Shown here: in pieces, positions 53,352 to 62,623 of the stretch | How positions within the stretch are numbered: position 1 is the first letter of the stretch | Layout: the number at the start of each line of letters is the position of its first letter | Assembly: GCA_963796565.1 (NCBI GenBank) | Contig: CAWCMA010000001.1 | Coordinates: forward strand, 748,864 to 812,863 | Direction: 5' to 3' | DNA length: 64,000 bases | From: JAKAVN01 sp963796565 | Lineage (GTDB): Bacteria > Desulfobacterota > Binatia > Binatales > Binataceae | Translations under genes and position numbers: made by a program | Notes under the pieces: model-generated | The model's database searches: none | Told to the model about the DNA's origin: nothing | The model's input: the letters and a program-made list of their open reading frames with translations, nothing else

Positions 53352-55147
53352 TAAAGCGCCTCAAACCAGGTCTTGATTTTCAACGCCATAAGTTTACGCC
53401 GCTCCTCCAGAAATTCGTCATAAGACGGCACCTGACCGTCAAGCAGCGGTTCGGGCAGACAGTTCATCCGAAGGTTCGAACGCAGCTCTTTTGCATCGGT
53501 GATGCCTCCGTACTTTTTCTTGCCGCCAGCGCATTGCTCAGCCAACTCTGCGAAGTACGTCTGCGGTGATTTGTCTCCAATTGCGATGTTGATCTCACTC
53601 TGCGCCAGTACGAAGTTGGCGATCTGGTTATACCGGCCGCGCGCGAGTCCCTGTTTCTTGAGGAAATTGCGCGGATAGACGTGATGAGCATCGCCGCGGT
53701 TCAGGAGCAGGTCGCTTACCTTGATGTCCCGTGAGAGAAATCCCTTGTCGCCCAGCTTCACCTGTGCCGCCTGGTAGGCCAGAAAGTAAGGGCTTTGGGC
53801 GGACGATGTATCCATGAGCTGCGGAAGCATCCCGGTCCAGAAGCTTTCCGGCACTTCCGTGTCGATCACGGATTGTGCATAGGACACGAGCCCCCGTGCT
53901 TCAATCTGACGAATGTCAAAGTCGAAGGAGGTCTCCGGGCTGCCCGTATAACGCCCACGCAGGATCGACATGGTGTACCAGCGGCGCAACCAGCCGCGCC
54001 AGATCCGATTCAGGGACTTTCTCAGCACGGCCACGGAGATAGAGGATGTAGGCGAAATTGAGGGCATTCTGGCCACCGATCAGGTCGCTGGTAACGAAGC
54101 CCGCAGACCGCAAAATCATCGTAATTCGATCGAAGTGCGTCTTGTTGATGAAGCGCAGAATGCCCTGCTTAAGACGTCCAAACGACTGCTCAGCTATGAC
54201 TTCCTCGTACTGCTTTGTCTCGAAGTTGCGGCCGGAAAGCAGCGCGACGAGGTCCGCCAGCTTGCCGCGCCCAAACTCCGAGGTAAACGCCACGCGCAGC
54301 ATGTCGGTGTAGGTGGGGTCGTAGATGTCATCGTTGACATCCTTGAGCCAGCGCATCTGCGGGAAAAACTCAGAAGCGGCGAAGGCCTTGTCACCCTTCT
54401 CGATGCGCGAGAAGAATTCTGGCGCAACCGCGAGATGGCAGAAGTAGTCGATAGCCTTGCGCAATGATTGCCGCCGTAGGTTTCGTTGGCGGCGATCTTC
54501 GACATGGCGAAGTCCGCCTGAGATAGCTCGGCGCCGGCGGAGTTCACCCGGATGAAGATCTCGGTGACGGTCTCGATGTCGAGATCCTCGGCAAGTTCGA
54601 TCAGGCCGACGTGGTTGTTGATGATCTTGCACGAGGTTTTGCAGCACCTTCCCGATCACTTTGCGGTCCGCGTGGGGTTCTTCTCGACGTAGCTTTCCGT
54701 GAGCTCGATCAGGTCAGCGTCGGGCGCAAAGACCTCAGCCACGTCCTCGATCCACGCTACGTCTTTCCGGATCGCGGGGTTGGCGACCTCGAACTTCTCC
54801 TCTAATGGGTGGAAGGCGATTTTGATCCGGACTGTCTCATACTCCTTGGTGAGCACTTCGCGTCCCAGAAGCGACGCCATCAGGGCGGTGACCCGCTGTT
54901 GGCCATCAATAAGGATGCGCTTACCCGCCGACGGGGTTCCGTCCTTAAGCCGTACAGTCGGATTGCGCCACGAGATCAGGTAGCCGATTGGATAGCCTTG
55001 ATAGAGCGAGTCGAGCAGGTTGCGGACCTTAGTGGCTTCCCAAACGAACGGCCGCTGGATCTCAGGAATTGCAATCTCGCCGGATTTGACCCATGTGAGT
55101 AACGTCTCGATAGGATGAGGGGTAACGGAATAGCGTTGGGTGGACAT
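53351..55147 (-). pseudogene. DUF262/DUF1524 (GmrSD-like) protein, about four frameshifts
   Basis: If joined, a protein of about 590 residues. The DUF262 part has IPEIQRPFVWEATKVRNLLD and the nucleotide-binding ILIDGQQRVTALMASLLG. The C-terminal DUF1524 part has the HNH-like NRGDAHHVYPRNFLKKQGL. Between them frames change near 54660 (RTAK to VIGKVLQNLV), near 54620 (to KIINNHVGLIELAEDLDIET), near 54465 (to LRKAIDYFCHLAVAPEFF) and near 53985 (to RRWYTMSILRGRYTGSPETS). GmrSD-type proteins cut modified phage DNA. The stop overlaps hsdS by one base and it starts 3 bases after hsdM, so it belongs to the operon. Breaks are single-base and near repeats. Confidence 0.8.
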
Positions 55148-55150
55148 TGA

Positions 55151-57121
55151 TCAGGCTTCACCCCCAATTATCTTGTCAAGGAGTCCCTCGATCTCTTTCT
55201 CCAGCGCCAGAATATCGGCTCGAATCTCGTCCAGCGTCCGTATTGGCTGGGGCTTGTAGAAGTACCGCGTAAAGGAAATCTCATATCCGATCCGTATGCT
55301 CGCCGGGTCGTACCAAGCGTCGGCCGCGTACGGCAGCACTTCGCGACGAATGAAGGCCTCAACACCGCCTTCCTCCAGTAACGGTATCTGCTCAGTGTCG
55401 CGGAGGTCCGTATCGGGTTCGTACTCGACAACGCATCTCTGTCCGTCGACGGTCGCTTCAAAAAGTCCGTGCAACGGGTCGGGTTCGGTCCCCCGCTTGT
55501 GAATCTTGCGGATGATCGGCGCCGCGGTTTCCGCGCGCTCGGCGCCCTCCCGCAGAGCCTTAATCTCCTTGGGCGTGTATACGCGGTTGGCGTCGACGGC
55601 CTTCAGGCGAAGTGGACGCTCGACAGTCACCTTCGAATAGCCGAATGCAGCGTTCGGGAAGATTTTCGATTGCTTGGTTTCCTCGAATCCGAGAAACGTC
55701 TCGCAAATCTTCTTCAGATCTTGCTCGGACAGTTCACAGTTTTTTTTGCCCAGGTTCTTGCGCAACGGTTTGAACCATTGTGTCGCATCGATGAGCTGCA
55801 CCTTACCGCGGCGGTGATCGGGTTTGCGGTTAGTTAGCACCCACACGTATGTCGCAATCCCAGTGTTGTAGAACATGTTGAGCGGCAGCGCGACGATCGC
55901 CTCCAGCCAGTCGTTCTCGATGATCCAGAGGCGAATGTTGCTCTCGCCTTGCCCGGCATCGCCAGTGAACAGCGAAGAGCCATTATGCACCTCAGCAATG
56001 CGACTCCCGAGCGGCGTGTCACGCTTCATCTTGCTGAGCATGTTGACGAGGAACATCAGCTGCCCGTCGCTAGAACGGGTGATGAGGCTGAATTCTGGAT
56101 CGCCGGCATGGTTGGTGATGAAGCGAGAATCCTTCAAACCGTCCTTCCCGCCCATTCGCTCCAGGTCTGTTTTCCAACTCTTTCCGTACGGTGGGTTCGA
56201 GAGCACCAAGTCGAACTCACGCGCGGGAAATGCGTCCTGGGATAGGGTCGAGGCGTGGACGAAATTCTCGGCCTCTTCGCCCTCGCCCTTGAGAAGCAGG
56301 TCCGCCTTGCTGATCGCGTAAGTCTCAGCGTTAACCTCTTGTCCAAACAGGTGAATCGCGACCTGCTTGCCACGTTCCGCCGCGAGTCGCTTGAGCGTTG
56401 CCTCGGACACGGTGAGCATCCCGCCAGTCCCGCAGGCCCCGTCATAAACGAGATACGTGCCAGACTCGACACGGTCTGCAAGCGGCAGGAACACGAGATT
56501 CGCCATCAGCTCGACAACGTCACGGGGAGTGAAGTGCTCGCCGGCCTCCTCATTGTTTTCCTCATTGAAGCGCCGGATGAGCTCCTCGAATATGGTTCCC
56601 ATTGCGTGGTTGTCGAGCGCCTGTAGCCGAACATTTCCTTCGCCGTCGAGGACCGGGGTAGGAGCCAGGTTCACTGAAGGGTCGAGAAACTTCTCTATCA
56701 GGCTGCCGAGAATATCGGCTTCGACGAGCTTTGGAATCTGGTTCCGAAACGCGAATTTCTCCAGAATCTCCTGAACGTTCGGACTGAACCCGTCGAGATA
56801 CGCTTCGAAGACTGCGCGCAGCTGTTGTTGTTTAGCGCGGGCTTTGAGATCGCGGAGCGTGAATGGCGAGGCGTTGTAGAAGGCCTGTCCCGCTGCGAGA
56901 CGTAAGGCAGCGTCCTGATGGACGACACCGCTACCATCGAGCCGCTTCTTCATTTCCAAGACGGCTTGCTTCGTCGGCTCTAAAACAGCATCGAGTCGGC
57001 GGATAACCGTCATAGGCAGAATCACATCACGGTATTTGCCTCGAACGTAAACGTCGCGGAGAACGTCGTCCGCAATCCCCCAAATGAAGTTCGCGATCTA
57101 GCTCAGCTGTCCGTTTTCCAT
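55151..57121 (-). pseudogene. hsdM: Type I methyltransferase subunit M with amber codon 8
   Basis: A 656-residue N6-adenine methyltransferase by length. The SAM motif LVYDGACGTGGMLTVSE and catalytic NPPY in LVLSNPPYGKSWKTDL are intact, with ELIRRFNEENNEEAGEHFTP before them. The family start MENGQLS-x-IANFIWGIADD begins at ATG 57121, but the eighth codon is TAG (57100-57098). After it the frame is open to 55151. The next start (GTG 57025) would give a product lacking 32 residues that belong to the N-terminal helical domain. Thus methylation may be lost or weak, yet hsdR appears intact. A G-rich stretch just before ATG 57121 serves as a possible ribosome site. Confidence 0.85.
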
Positions 57122-57209
57122 CCCCCGAAAACTCCCTTATTACCTCGGTGTCCTCTTTGGAAACCGGATGCCCGCGCGACGCTAGTGGATGTTAGTACCA
57201 CGTGCCTAG

Positions 57210-57476
57210 TCAGGATTCGAATTCCGCTTTCAGCCGCTCTGCGACAAACATTTTGAGGAGAGACTGGTAAGGTACGTCGCGCTTGTTGGCGAGCAGCTTG
57301 AGCCGATCGAGCATCGGCTTGGGCAGACGGAGTGATATGGTCTGCGAAGAAGGGCGGAGGTTCGGAAAAGTCACTCGCTTGGCTTTGCGCCAGTCGATGA
57401 AGTCCACCGAGTCGTGCTGTGCCCAGAACTCGCGCTCGCTGTCTTCGCTCTTGAATTTAGGCAGTGCTTTTTTCAT
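57210..57476 (-). CDS. brnA: BrnA-type antitoxin
   Basis: An 88-residue protein: charged, helical first half (KSEDSEREFWAQHDSVDFID), then RPSSQTISLRLPKPMLDRLK and LLANKRDVPYQSLLKMFVAE, a ribbon-helix-helix DNA-binding domain typical of BrnA/COG3514 antitoxins. It follows the toxin gene with an ATGA overlap, the standard BrnTA order (toxin first). It should neutralise the toxin and repress the operon at the palindrome 57784-57806. Confidence 0.8.
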   Translation of the reverse strand: MKKALPKFKSEDSEREFWAQHDSVDFIDWRKAKRVTFPNLRPSSQTISLRLPKPMLDRLKLLANKRDVPYQSLLKMFVAERLKAEFES

Positions 57477-57775
57477 GACGATCTGAAAATCCTTCGCTCC
57501 TTGCGGCTCATGTCACGCGCAGAGATGACCCGAATGAGACGGCCGCGAATCGTAAATACCACAAACATCAGTCTGCCGCTGTCACTCGGGCCCAGCGCAT
57601 AAAACCGCTCCTCACCCGTCGAGTGATGCTCGTCGCTGCTGACGATCAAGGGCCGATTGAAGAAGCACTCCTCACATTCAGTAGGCGTCACCTGATAGCG
57701 GTCCCAAATCTTTGCCCAGCCGCCGGCATCCCATTGGAAGCCCTTACATTCCGCCAGCCGCTCGTACCACGTCAC
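57473..57775 (-). CDS. brnT: BrnT-type ribonuclease toxin
   Basis: A 100-residue protein from GTG 57775 (MTWYERLAECKGFQWDAGGW); a TTG at 57796 would overlap the operator and is less likely. CEECFFNRPLIVSSDEHHST, GEERFYALGPSDSGRLMFVV and FTIRGRLIRVISARDMSRKE follow, the BrnT/COG2929 RelE-like fold with the conserved R-x-I-S-A-R end. It would cleave mRNA unless bound by BrnA. The pair stands between the restriction operon and ardC and may stabilise the element by post-segregational killing. Confidence 0.8.
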   Translation of the reverse strand: MTWYERLAECKGFQWDAGGWAKIWDRYQVTPTECEECFFNRPLIVSSDEHHSTGEERFYALGPSDSGRLMFVVFTIRGRLIRVISARDMSRKERRIFRSS

Positions 57776-57783
57776 CCGGCAGA

Positions 57784-57806
57784 CCGTATATCGCAAGCAT
57801 ATACGG
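57784..57806. promoter_or_regulatory. BrnTA operator palindrome
   Basis: CCGTATAT (57784-57791), a seven-base centre CGCAAGC and ATATACGG (57799-57806) form a perfect 8-bp inverted repeat nine bases before the toxin start, the expected site for autorepression by the antitoxin. Confidence 0.6.
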
Positions 57807-58082
57807 CTGCAAGTCAGTTAGCGCCGCCGCGCACCCTCGCCTTGCACGGCTCCGCTCAAGACCGGGGCGCCAGTCCTTCGGACCGCTGCGCTCTGACACG
57901 CCGGCCTTGAATTGCTCTGCCGCGCTCATTGGTTGCTCCGCTGCGCTCCGCATCGAGTCATTTCCACCCTCGCACTCTCAGTCTGGGGTGAAGAGCGCGA
58001 GGGCGGAAGAAGGTTTGGGTTTTTACGTACCAAACTGCGCTCTGCCCTTCGGGAAAGCGAGCGCACGAAAGGAGCGAAGCAA

Positions 58083-58955
58083 ATGGACGTATATGCGATT
58101 GTTACCGAGAAGATTGTCAACTTGCTGGAACAGGGTGTGGTGCCGTGGCGCAAGCCTTGGACTTCAACTGGATTGCCGCGCAATCTCGTATCGAAAAAAC
58201 CATACAACGGCATCAACTATTTTCTGCTTTCCGCTTCGAAATACGTGTCGCCGTTTTGGCTCACGTACCGCCAGGCAACCGAACTAGGCGGCCATGTACG
58301 CAAAGGCGAGGAGAGCACGCTGATCGTCTATTGGAAGGTCGATGCCGTGAGACAGAGTACGGAAGACTTCGACACCGACGGAAGCAAAGAGAAGAATCGT
58401 CGCCGATTCCTTCTGCGATTTTATCGTGTCTTCAACCTCGAACAATGCGAACTGCCGCACGCGGCACTCGAAAAGCTCCCGAAGATCGAGACGCACGAGC
58501 ACGATCCGATCGAAGCGGCCGAGCGGATCATCGCTGGAATGCCCAACCCGCCGGAGATAGTGCGAAGCGGCTCGAAGGCGTTCTACAGCAGCATCACCGA
58601 TCGGATCACTCTGCCCCCACGCGAGCTTTTCATTAGCGCAGAGGAGCAAATCGCCACGACCTACCACGAGATGAGCCACGCAGCGGGCCACCCGAAGCGG
58701 CTCAACCGCAAATCGATCACAGAGGCCGCACCGTTCGGCTCGCCCACGTACAGTTTCGAGGAGATGATCGCGGAGATGTCAGCCGCCTATCTTTGTGCGG
58801 AAGCGGGAATCTCGCCGGCGGTTCTCGAAAATCAAGCCGCATACATCGCCGGATGGCTGAAGAAGCTTCGCGGTCATCGGAAGCTCGTGGTTCACGCCGC
58901 GGCTCAGGCGCAGAAGGCGGCAGACTTCATTCTTAACCGCACGCCAGAAAATTAG
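58083..58955 (+). CDS. ardC: Antirestriction protein ArdC
   Basis: A 290-residue protein with two parts. The N-terminal ArdC domain (MDVYAIVTEKIVNLLEQGVV, PWRKPWTSTGLPRNLVSKKP, YNGINYFLLSASKYVSPFWL) binds single-stranded DNA. The C-terminal zincin-like part has the metalloprotease motif TTYHEMSHAAGHPKRL and a downstream Glu in SFEEMIAEMSAAYLCAE. ArdC protects incoming conjugative DNA from type I restriction in recipients. It fits an element that itself carries type I genes. The ATG at 58083 follows AAAGGAGCGAAGCAA. It is transcribed away from brnTA. Confidence 0.9.
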   Translation: MDVYAIVTEKIVNLLEQGVVPWRKPWTSTGLPRNLVSKKPYNGINYFLLSASKYVSPFWLTYRQATELGGHVRKGEESTLIVYWKVDAVRQSTEDFDTDGSKEKNRRRFLLRFYRVFNLEQCELPHAALEKLPKIETHEHDPIEAAERIIAGMPNPPEIVRSGSKAFYSSITDRITLPPRELFISAEEQIATTYHEMSHAAGHPKRLNRKSITEAAPFGSPTYSFEEMIAEMSAAYLCAEAGISPAVLENQAAYIAGWLKKLRGHRKLVVHAAAQAQKAADFILNRTPEN

Positions 58956-59115
58956 ATTGGCGCGGCAGGTCCGGTAGCATCGCAGGGGGAGTCTTCGTCT
59001 GCCTCTCTGTGGCGCAATTAGGGGACGGTGGCGCGCGAGAGGCTACCGGTGGGTGATTCTCCCCACTCGGTCGGTGGAGTACTATTGATAAATTCCAGAT
59101 GAGCGAGGGATCGGA

Positions 59116-59518
59116 TTGACGAATCGCAAGATCGCGCCCGACGCAATTGTCGCACTCAAACGCGCGCTCACGACCGTTTACTGGTACAAGAATGATCTCA
59201 GAAGCTTTCTCACCACTTCACTGAGAAATCCGCACCTGCTCTCGCGTATAAATTGGTCTGACACTAAGCGCGACATAGTCGGCGTCTTGGTGGACGAGAT
59301 GGAGTGGAACCAGCAGCGATACGGAGACGATCTAGTCAAACTGATGTTCGACGTCGCCAAGGTTAACGACTTTGCGCACTTAACGCGCTTGGAGGATGGG
59401 GCGGCCAAGGCGCAAGAGGCGAGGGATGCGGTCGCCGCTCTAAAGACACATCTTGAAGGACACGAAGAAATCCTTCGTGAGCGAAGCAAATCTGAAGAGC
59501 TAAGGAATGCTGCTGGCC
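59116..59518 (+). pseudogene. N-terminal part of a defence-associated gene of unknown family, cut at the IS
   Basis: About 134 residues in one frame from TTG 59116: MTNRKIAPDAIVALKRALTT, VYWYKNDLRSFLTTSLRNPH, INWSDTKRDIVGVLVDEMEW, then a coiled region ending RSKSEELRNAAG at the IS border. Similar N-termini occur on restriction-endonuclease-like proteins where a nuclease domain follows; that domain is missing here. The TTG start has GAGGGATCGG upstream. The IS407-group element begins at 59519. What lies on the other side of the IS is from a different gene. Confidence 0.6.
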
Positions 59519-59632
59519 TGCACCCCAATTTCCCGCCAGTTATAAGTAGAGTCCGCCGGTTATTTCGCCCCTCCTGGGGCGTGTCGTTTGTGGTTTTGGT
59601 TTCATCTTCATCCCAGTTTTTCCGGCCGCCCT

Positions 59633-60532
59633 TCACTCTCTGAGGGCGGCTGAAAAACTGTCTGGTTTTGGATCCGAGGCCGGCGCGCTTTGCACCGCGC
59701 CGGCCAGCTCTGCTGGCCAAGCGGTGCGCGCGACGGCCGAGCTCCCTTGATTCCTTGCCGCGAACTCCTCCGGCGCCAGGTAGCCGAGACTCGAGTGTGG
59801 GCGCAGGTGGTTGTAGTCGTGCCGCCACGCCTCGACGATCGCGCGCGCTTCCCCGAGGCTGCTGAACACGTACTCGTTAAGGCACTCGTCGCGCAACTTG
59901 CTGTTGAATGATTCGATGAAGGCGTTCTGCACGGGCTTGCCCGGCTCGATGTAGTGCCACGCCACCCTTCTGGTTGCCCAGCGCAGCACCGCGCCACTAG
60001 TCAGTTCGGTTCCATTATCGCTAACCACCGTCTCCGGCAGTGCTCGTTCGATCGTCAGCCGCTCCAGCTCACGCACCACCCGTACCCCGCCGAGCGAGGT
60101 GTCGACCACTGCGGCCAGACACTCGCGGCTGAAGTCGTCGACCACGCACAAGATGCGGAAGCGCCGGCCGTCGCTCAGGGTGTCGGAGACGAAGTCGAGC
60201 GACCAGCGCTGGTTGATTCGGATCGGCAGCGTCATCGGTGCTCGCGTACCTAGTGCCCGCTTTCGCCCTCGACGGCGGCGCACCATCAGCCGCTCTTCCC
60301 GGTACAGTCGATAGAGCTTCTTGTGGTTAAGCGCGTGACCTTCGCGCGCCAGCATCCAGCCTAAGCGCCGATACCCGAAGCGCCGCCGCTCCGCGGCCAG
60401 TTCCCGCAGTCGTTGCCTCAATGCCGAGTCGTCCGGTCGTCTGTACCGGTAGCGCAGAGTCGAACGATCCAACCCGACCAGCTCGCACGCACGCCGCTGA
60501 CTCAGCCCGTGACGCTCCATTACCCGAATCAC
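59633..60532 (-). CDS. IS3-family transposase OrfB
   Basis: A 299-residue integrase-core protein: RHGLSQRRACELVGLDRSTL, RLRELAAERRRFGYRRLGWM, NHKKLYRLYREERLMVRRRR, then the DDE core with D in QRWSLDFVSDTLSDGRRFRI and LCVVDDFSRECLAAVVDTSL, D in VVSDNGTELTSGAVL and E in QNAFIESFNSKLRDECLNEY. This is IS407-type. It is normally made as an OrfAB fusion by -1 slippage at 60563-60569; the ATG at 60532 gives OrfB alone. Confidence 0.9.
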   Translation of the reverse strand: MIRVMERHGLSQRRACELVGLDRSTLRYRYRRPDDSALRQRLRELAAERRRFGYRRLGWMLAREGHALNHKKLYRLYREERLMVRRRRGRKRALGTRAPMTLPIRINQRWSLDFVSDTLSDGRRFRILCVVDDFSRECLAAVVDTSLGGVRVVRELERLTIERALPETVVSDNGTELTSGAVLRWATRRVAWHYIEPGKPVQNAFIESFNSKLRDECLNEYVFSSLGEARAIVEAWRHDYNHLRPHSSLGYLAPEEFAARNQGSSAVARTAWPAELAGAVQSAPASDPKPDSFSAALRE

Positions 60533-60555
60533 TGCTACTCGCCGCGCCGCAGGCT

Positions 60556-60822
60556 TCAGACGTTTTTTCCGAGCAGGTCCTTGAGCGCCGCGTTGTCCAG
60601 CATCGACTCCGCCAGCAGCTTCTTCAGCCGCCGGTTCTCATCCTCCAGCGACTTCAGCCGGCGTGCCTCTGAGACGTCAAGCCCGCCGTATTTTGCTCTC
60701 CACTTGTAGAAGGTCGCGCTCGAGATCCCGTGGCGCCGGCAGACTTCCTCAGTCTTGGCCCCGGCCTCGTGCTCCCGCAGCACACCGATGATCTGTTCTT
60801 CGCTGAAGCGGCTTCCTTTCAT
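60556..60822 (-). CDS. IS3-family transposase OrfA
   Basis: An 88-residue protein: MKGSRFSEEQIIGVLREHEA, CRRHGISSATFYKWRAKYGG (helix-turn-helix), then RRLKSLEDENRRLKKLLAES as a leucine zipper. The heptamer A-AAA-AAC (60569-60563 on the minus strand) falls exactly in the zero frame as GGA AAA AAC and precedes the orfA stop by one codon, giving a -1 frameshift into OrfB. The start at 60822 is preceded by AAAAAGGAG. Confidence 0.88.
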   Translation of the reverse strand: MKGSRFSEEQIIGVLREHEAGAKTEEVCRRHGISSATFYKWRAKYGGLDVSEARRLKSLEDENRRLKKLLAESMLDNAALKDLLGKNV

Positions 60823-60887
60823 CGCCTGTCTCCTTTTTCAGGCGACGGACTCTACCTCATTTCGGCGGAGTTTTCGGGGTGCAGGCC

Positions 60888-62167
60888 AAGACCTAAACGC
60901 CTGTGACCTTAGTATTCTTAAAATGCTTGCGGACAGGAACACTTCAATTCTCGGAGCGGGCGACGACGATCAGTCAATCTACTTGTTCAGGAAGGCTGCT
61001 CCCGAAGGCATTCGCCGATTTCCAGAAGACTATCCCGGGTGTGCCGACTACCCGCTCTCCGTAACTCAGCGCTGCGCTCAGAAGATAGTGATCTGGGCCA
61101 ATCACGTGATCTCTGGCGATACTGGGCGCATCGCAGGTAGACCTCCGCTAACCGCACTATCTAGTGCCCCGCAGGGCGACGTAGGTCTCTTATCTTTCCG
61201 AGATCAGCGAGCCGAACCAAAGGGCATTGCTGATCTAGTTCAGCATCTCGTTCACGACGAACACTTGGTTCCGTCAGACATTCTTATTCTACTACGCTCC
61301 GACCACAACGACTCTTTCAGTAGGCCGATTCGTGAAGAGATTGAAGCGCGCGACATCCCGTGCTCCGACCCCGAAGTAGTGAATCGCATCTTGGCAGAGG
61401 AGCCAAACCGATACTTTATTGAAATGCTGCGCCTTTTAGTTGATCCGAATGATTCATTGGCGTGGGCCAGTTTGTTGGCACTCACGCCGGGCCTCGGAGC
61501 GACAACGCAGAGTGCAATCTACAATAAAGCGGTGGAGCGGCACATGCGCTTTGGTGAGACCCTTCTTGCGATGAGGGCGCAAGGCTTCGTTGAGGTTTCT
61601 GGCGCTCAGCGAAGGAAAATACTATCTCTTACTGGGGAGGTGATGCGTTGGCTTGCGGCGCACTCCTTGCCGGAGGAGTCACCAGACGACGGCTGGGGCC
61701 AATGGATGATTGGTGCGTCGACCGATCTCCCTGTTTCACCGACTGAGGAGTTCCGAACGCTTCTATTGAACGTCGATAGAGTCGCTGAAACAGAGCAAGA
61801 TTTTAGCCGTTATCTCGGACAACTAGGCCCGATTGCAACAGACGATGCCACTGCGAACAGCGAGGGCGTCCGAATCATGACGATGCAGAGTGCAAAGGGA
61901 CTGACGGTGCGAGCCACAATCGTAGCCGCCGCCGAAGACAACATTATCCCTCGATCAGATTGCGACGTTCGCGAAGAGCGGCGACTTCTCTACGTGGGCT
62001 TGACTCGCGCTCGTGAATGTCTGTTCTGCACTTGGGCACAGAATCGAATCGGGCCAACGGCCCGAGCGGGCCGCGAACATATAGGACGCCGAACGTACTC
62101 AAGCTTCCTCCGGGGCGGCCTAGTCCAAAGCGAAGACGGAATCGAATATATCCGTCGACGTTGGTAG
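60888..62167 (+). pseudogene. UvrD/PcrA-like helicase, C-terminal part only
   Basis: Directly after the IS a frame reads QDLNACDLSILKMLADRNTS, ILGAGDDDQSIYLFRKAAPE (motif III), LSVTQRCAQKIVIWAN (IV) and much later RIMTMQSAKGLTVRATIVAA (V) and RRLLYVGLTRARECLFC (VI), ending at 62167. This is SF1A helicase from the DEAQDLN box onward; the Walker A and 1A parts are absent. It therefore cannot be an active helicase. The frame read back across the IS continues into the unrelated upstream protein as ELRNAAGQDLN, so the join preceded or accompanied the IS. Confidence 0.75.
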
Positions 62168-62623
62168 TCCGGAGGAGGCCAGCCTCTTTCAGGAGTATGG
62201 GCCATGGCGCGGGATCGGCCGCCCACCTTAATCAGCCTCTGTCGCGCGACCCGGCGAAATAAGCCGAGATCGTCCCACGGACTAAGTTTGATCTCATCTG
62301 AGCTCACTAGGACCCGCCCTTGACCAACTTTGCACGAAGTTCCTTCGAAAAATCTCTCGCGATATTGCGGGGTTATTGGTGGGCAGAGAGTGAATCGAAC
62401 GTCCGACACACGGATTTTCAGTTGTTTGCTCTACCCATGCCCGAGGGGCGCAGAATCGTTCTTCGCCCGCACCGTGTTTCATCCGCATATGCGCGCTACC
62501 CAAACGCCGATTTCGCAACCGATAGATCTCGCCGGCCAAAGTCCTGACGGAAGCGCAGAAGCGCGCTATTCTTTGCTGGGAGATGGAGGAGGCAGAGATG
62601 GTGGAAGGCGCTGACTGGATGGC
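62168..62623. other. Gene-free stretch with a tRNA-like relic
   Basis: No protein gene can be supported between the helicase remnant and the regulator at 62624. The only recognisable item is the tRNA-Phe-like sequence at 62378-62443. The last 50 bases contain GGAGGAGGCAGAG. Confidence 0.5.
62378..62443 (-). pseudogene. tRNA-Phe-like pseudogene or attachment-site relic
   Basis: Read on the minus strand, 66 bases begin GGGCAT, contain GGGTAGAGC (D-arm end), CTGAAAATCCGTGTGTCGG (anticodon loop with GAA and variable region), GTTCGATTC (T loop) and end CTCTGCCCACCA. This is the order and wording of bacterial tRNA-Phe. GGGCA pairs with TGCCC, but the D arm lacks about ten bases and the anticodon and T stems do not pair. 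It is thus not a working tRNA; a recombined att end or decayed copy fits. Confidence 0.5.

Larger units (their letters stand above)
59519..60883 (-). mobile_element. IS407-group IS3-family element, intact
   Basis: The ends are TGCACCCCAATTTCCCGCCA at 59519 and, inward on the minus strand, TGCACCCCGAAAACTCCGCC from 60883. GGCC flanks both sides (59515-59518 and 60884-60887), consistent with the 4-bp duplications of this group, although GGCC is itself a palindrome and could be part of the ends. Length 1365 bp. Both orfs are intact, so this is the one apparently active IS in the window. Confidence 0.85.

Noticed and set aside
11174..57121. Idea that TAG is read as an amino acid in this organism (in-frame TAGs at 11258, 16083 and 57098)
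   Set aside because: The TAGs stand for Trp in at least one case and for another residue in hsdM, and many intact genes here end in TAG (for example the exporter at 14744 and ardC at 58955), so it is an ordinary stop.
58971..59049. Inverted repeat CCGGTAGC / GCTACCGG 63 bases apart after ardC
   Set aside because: The loop is too long for a terminator and no binding-site symmetry or neighbouring signal supports a role; it may be chance in G+C-rich DNA.
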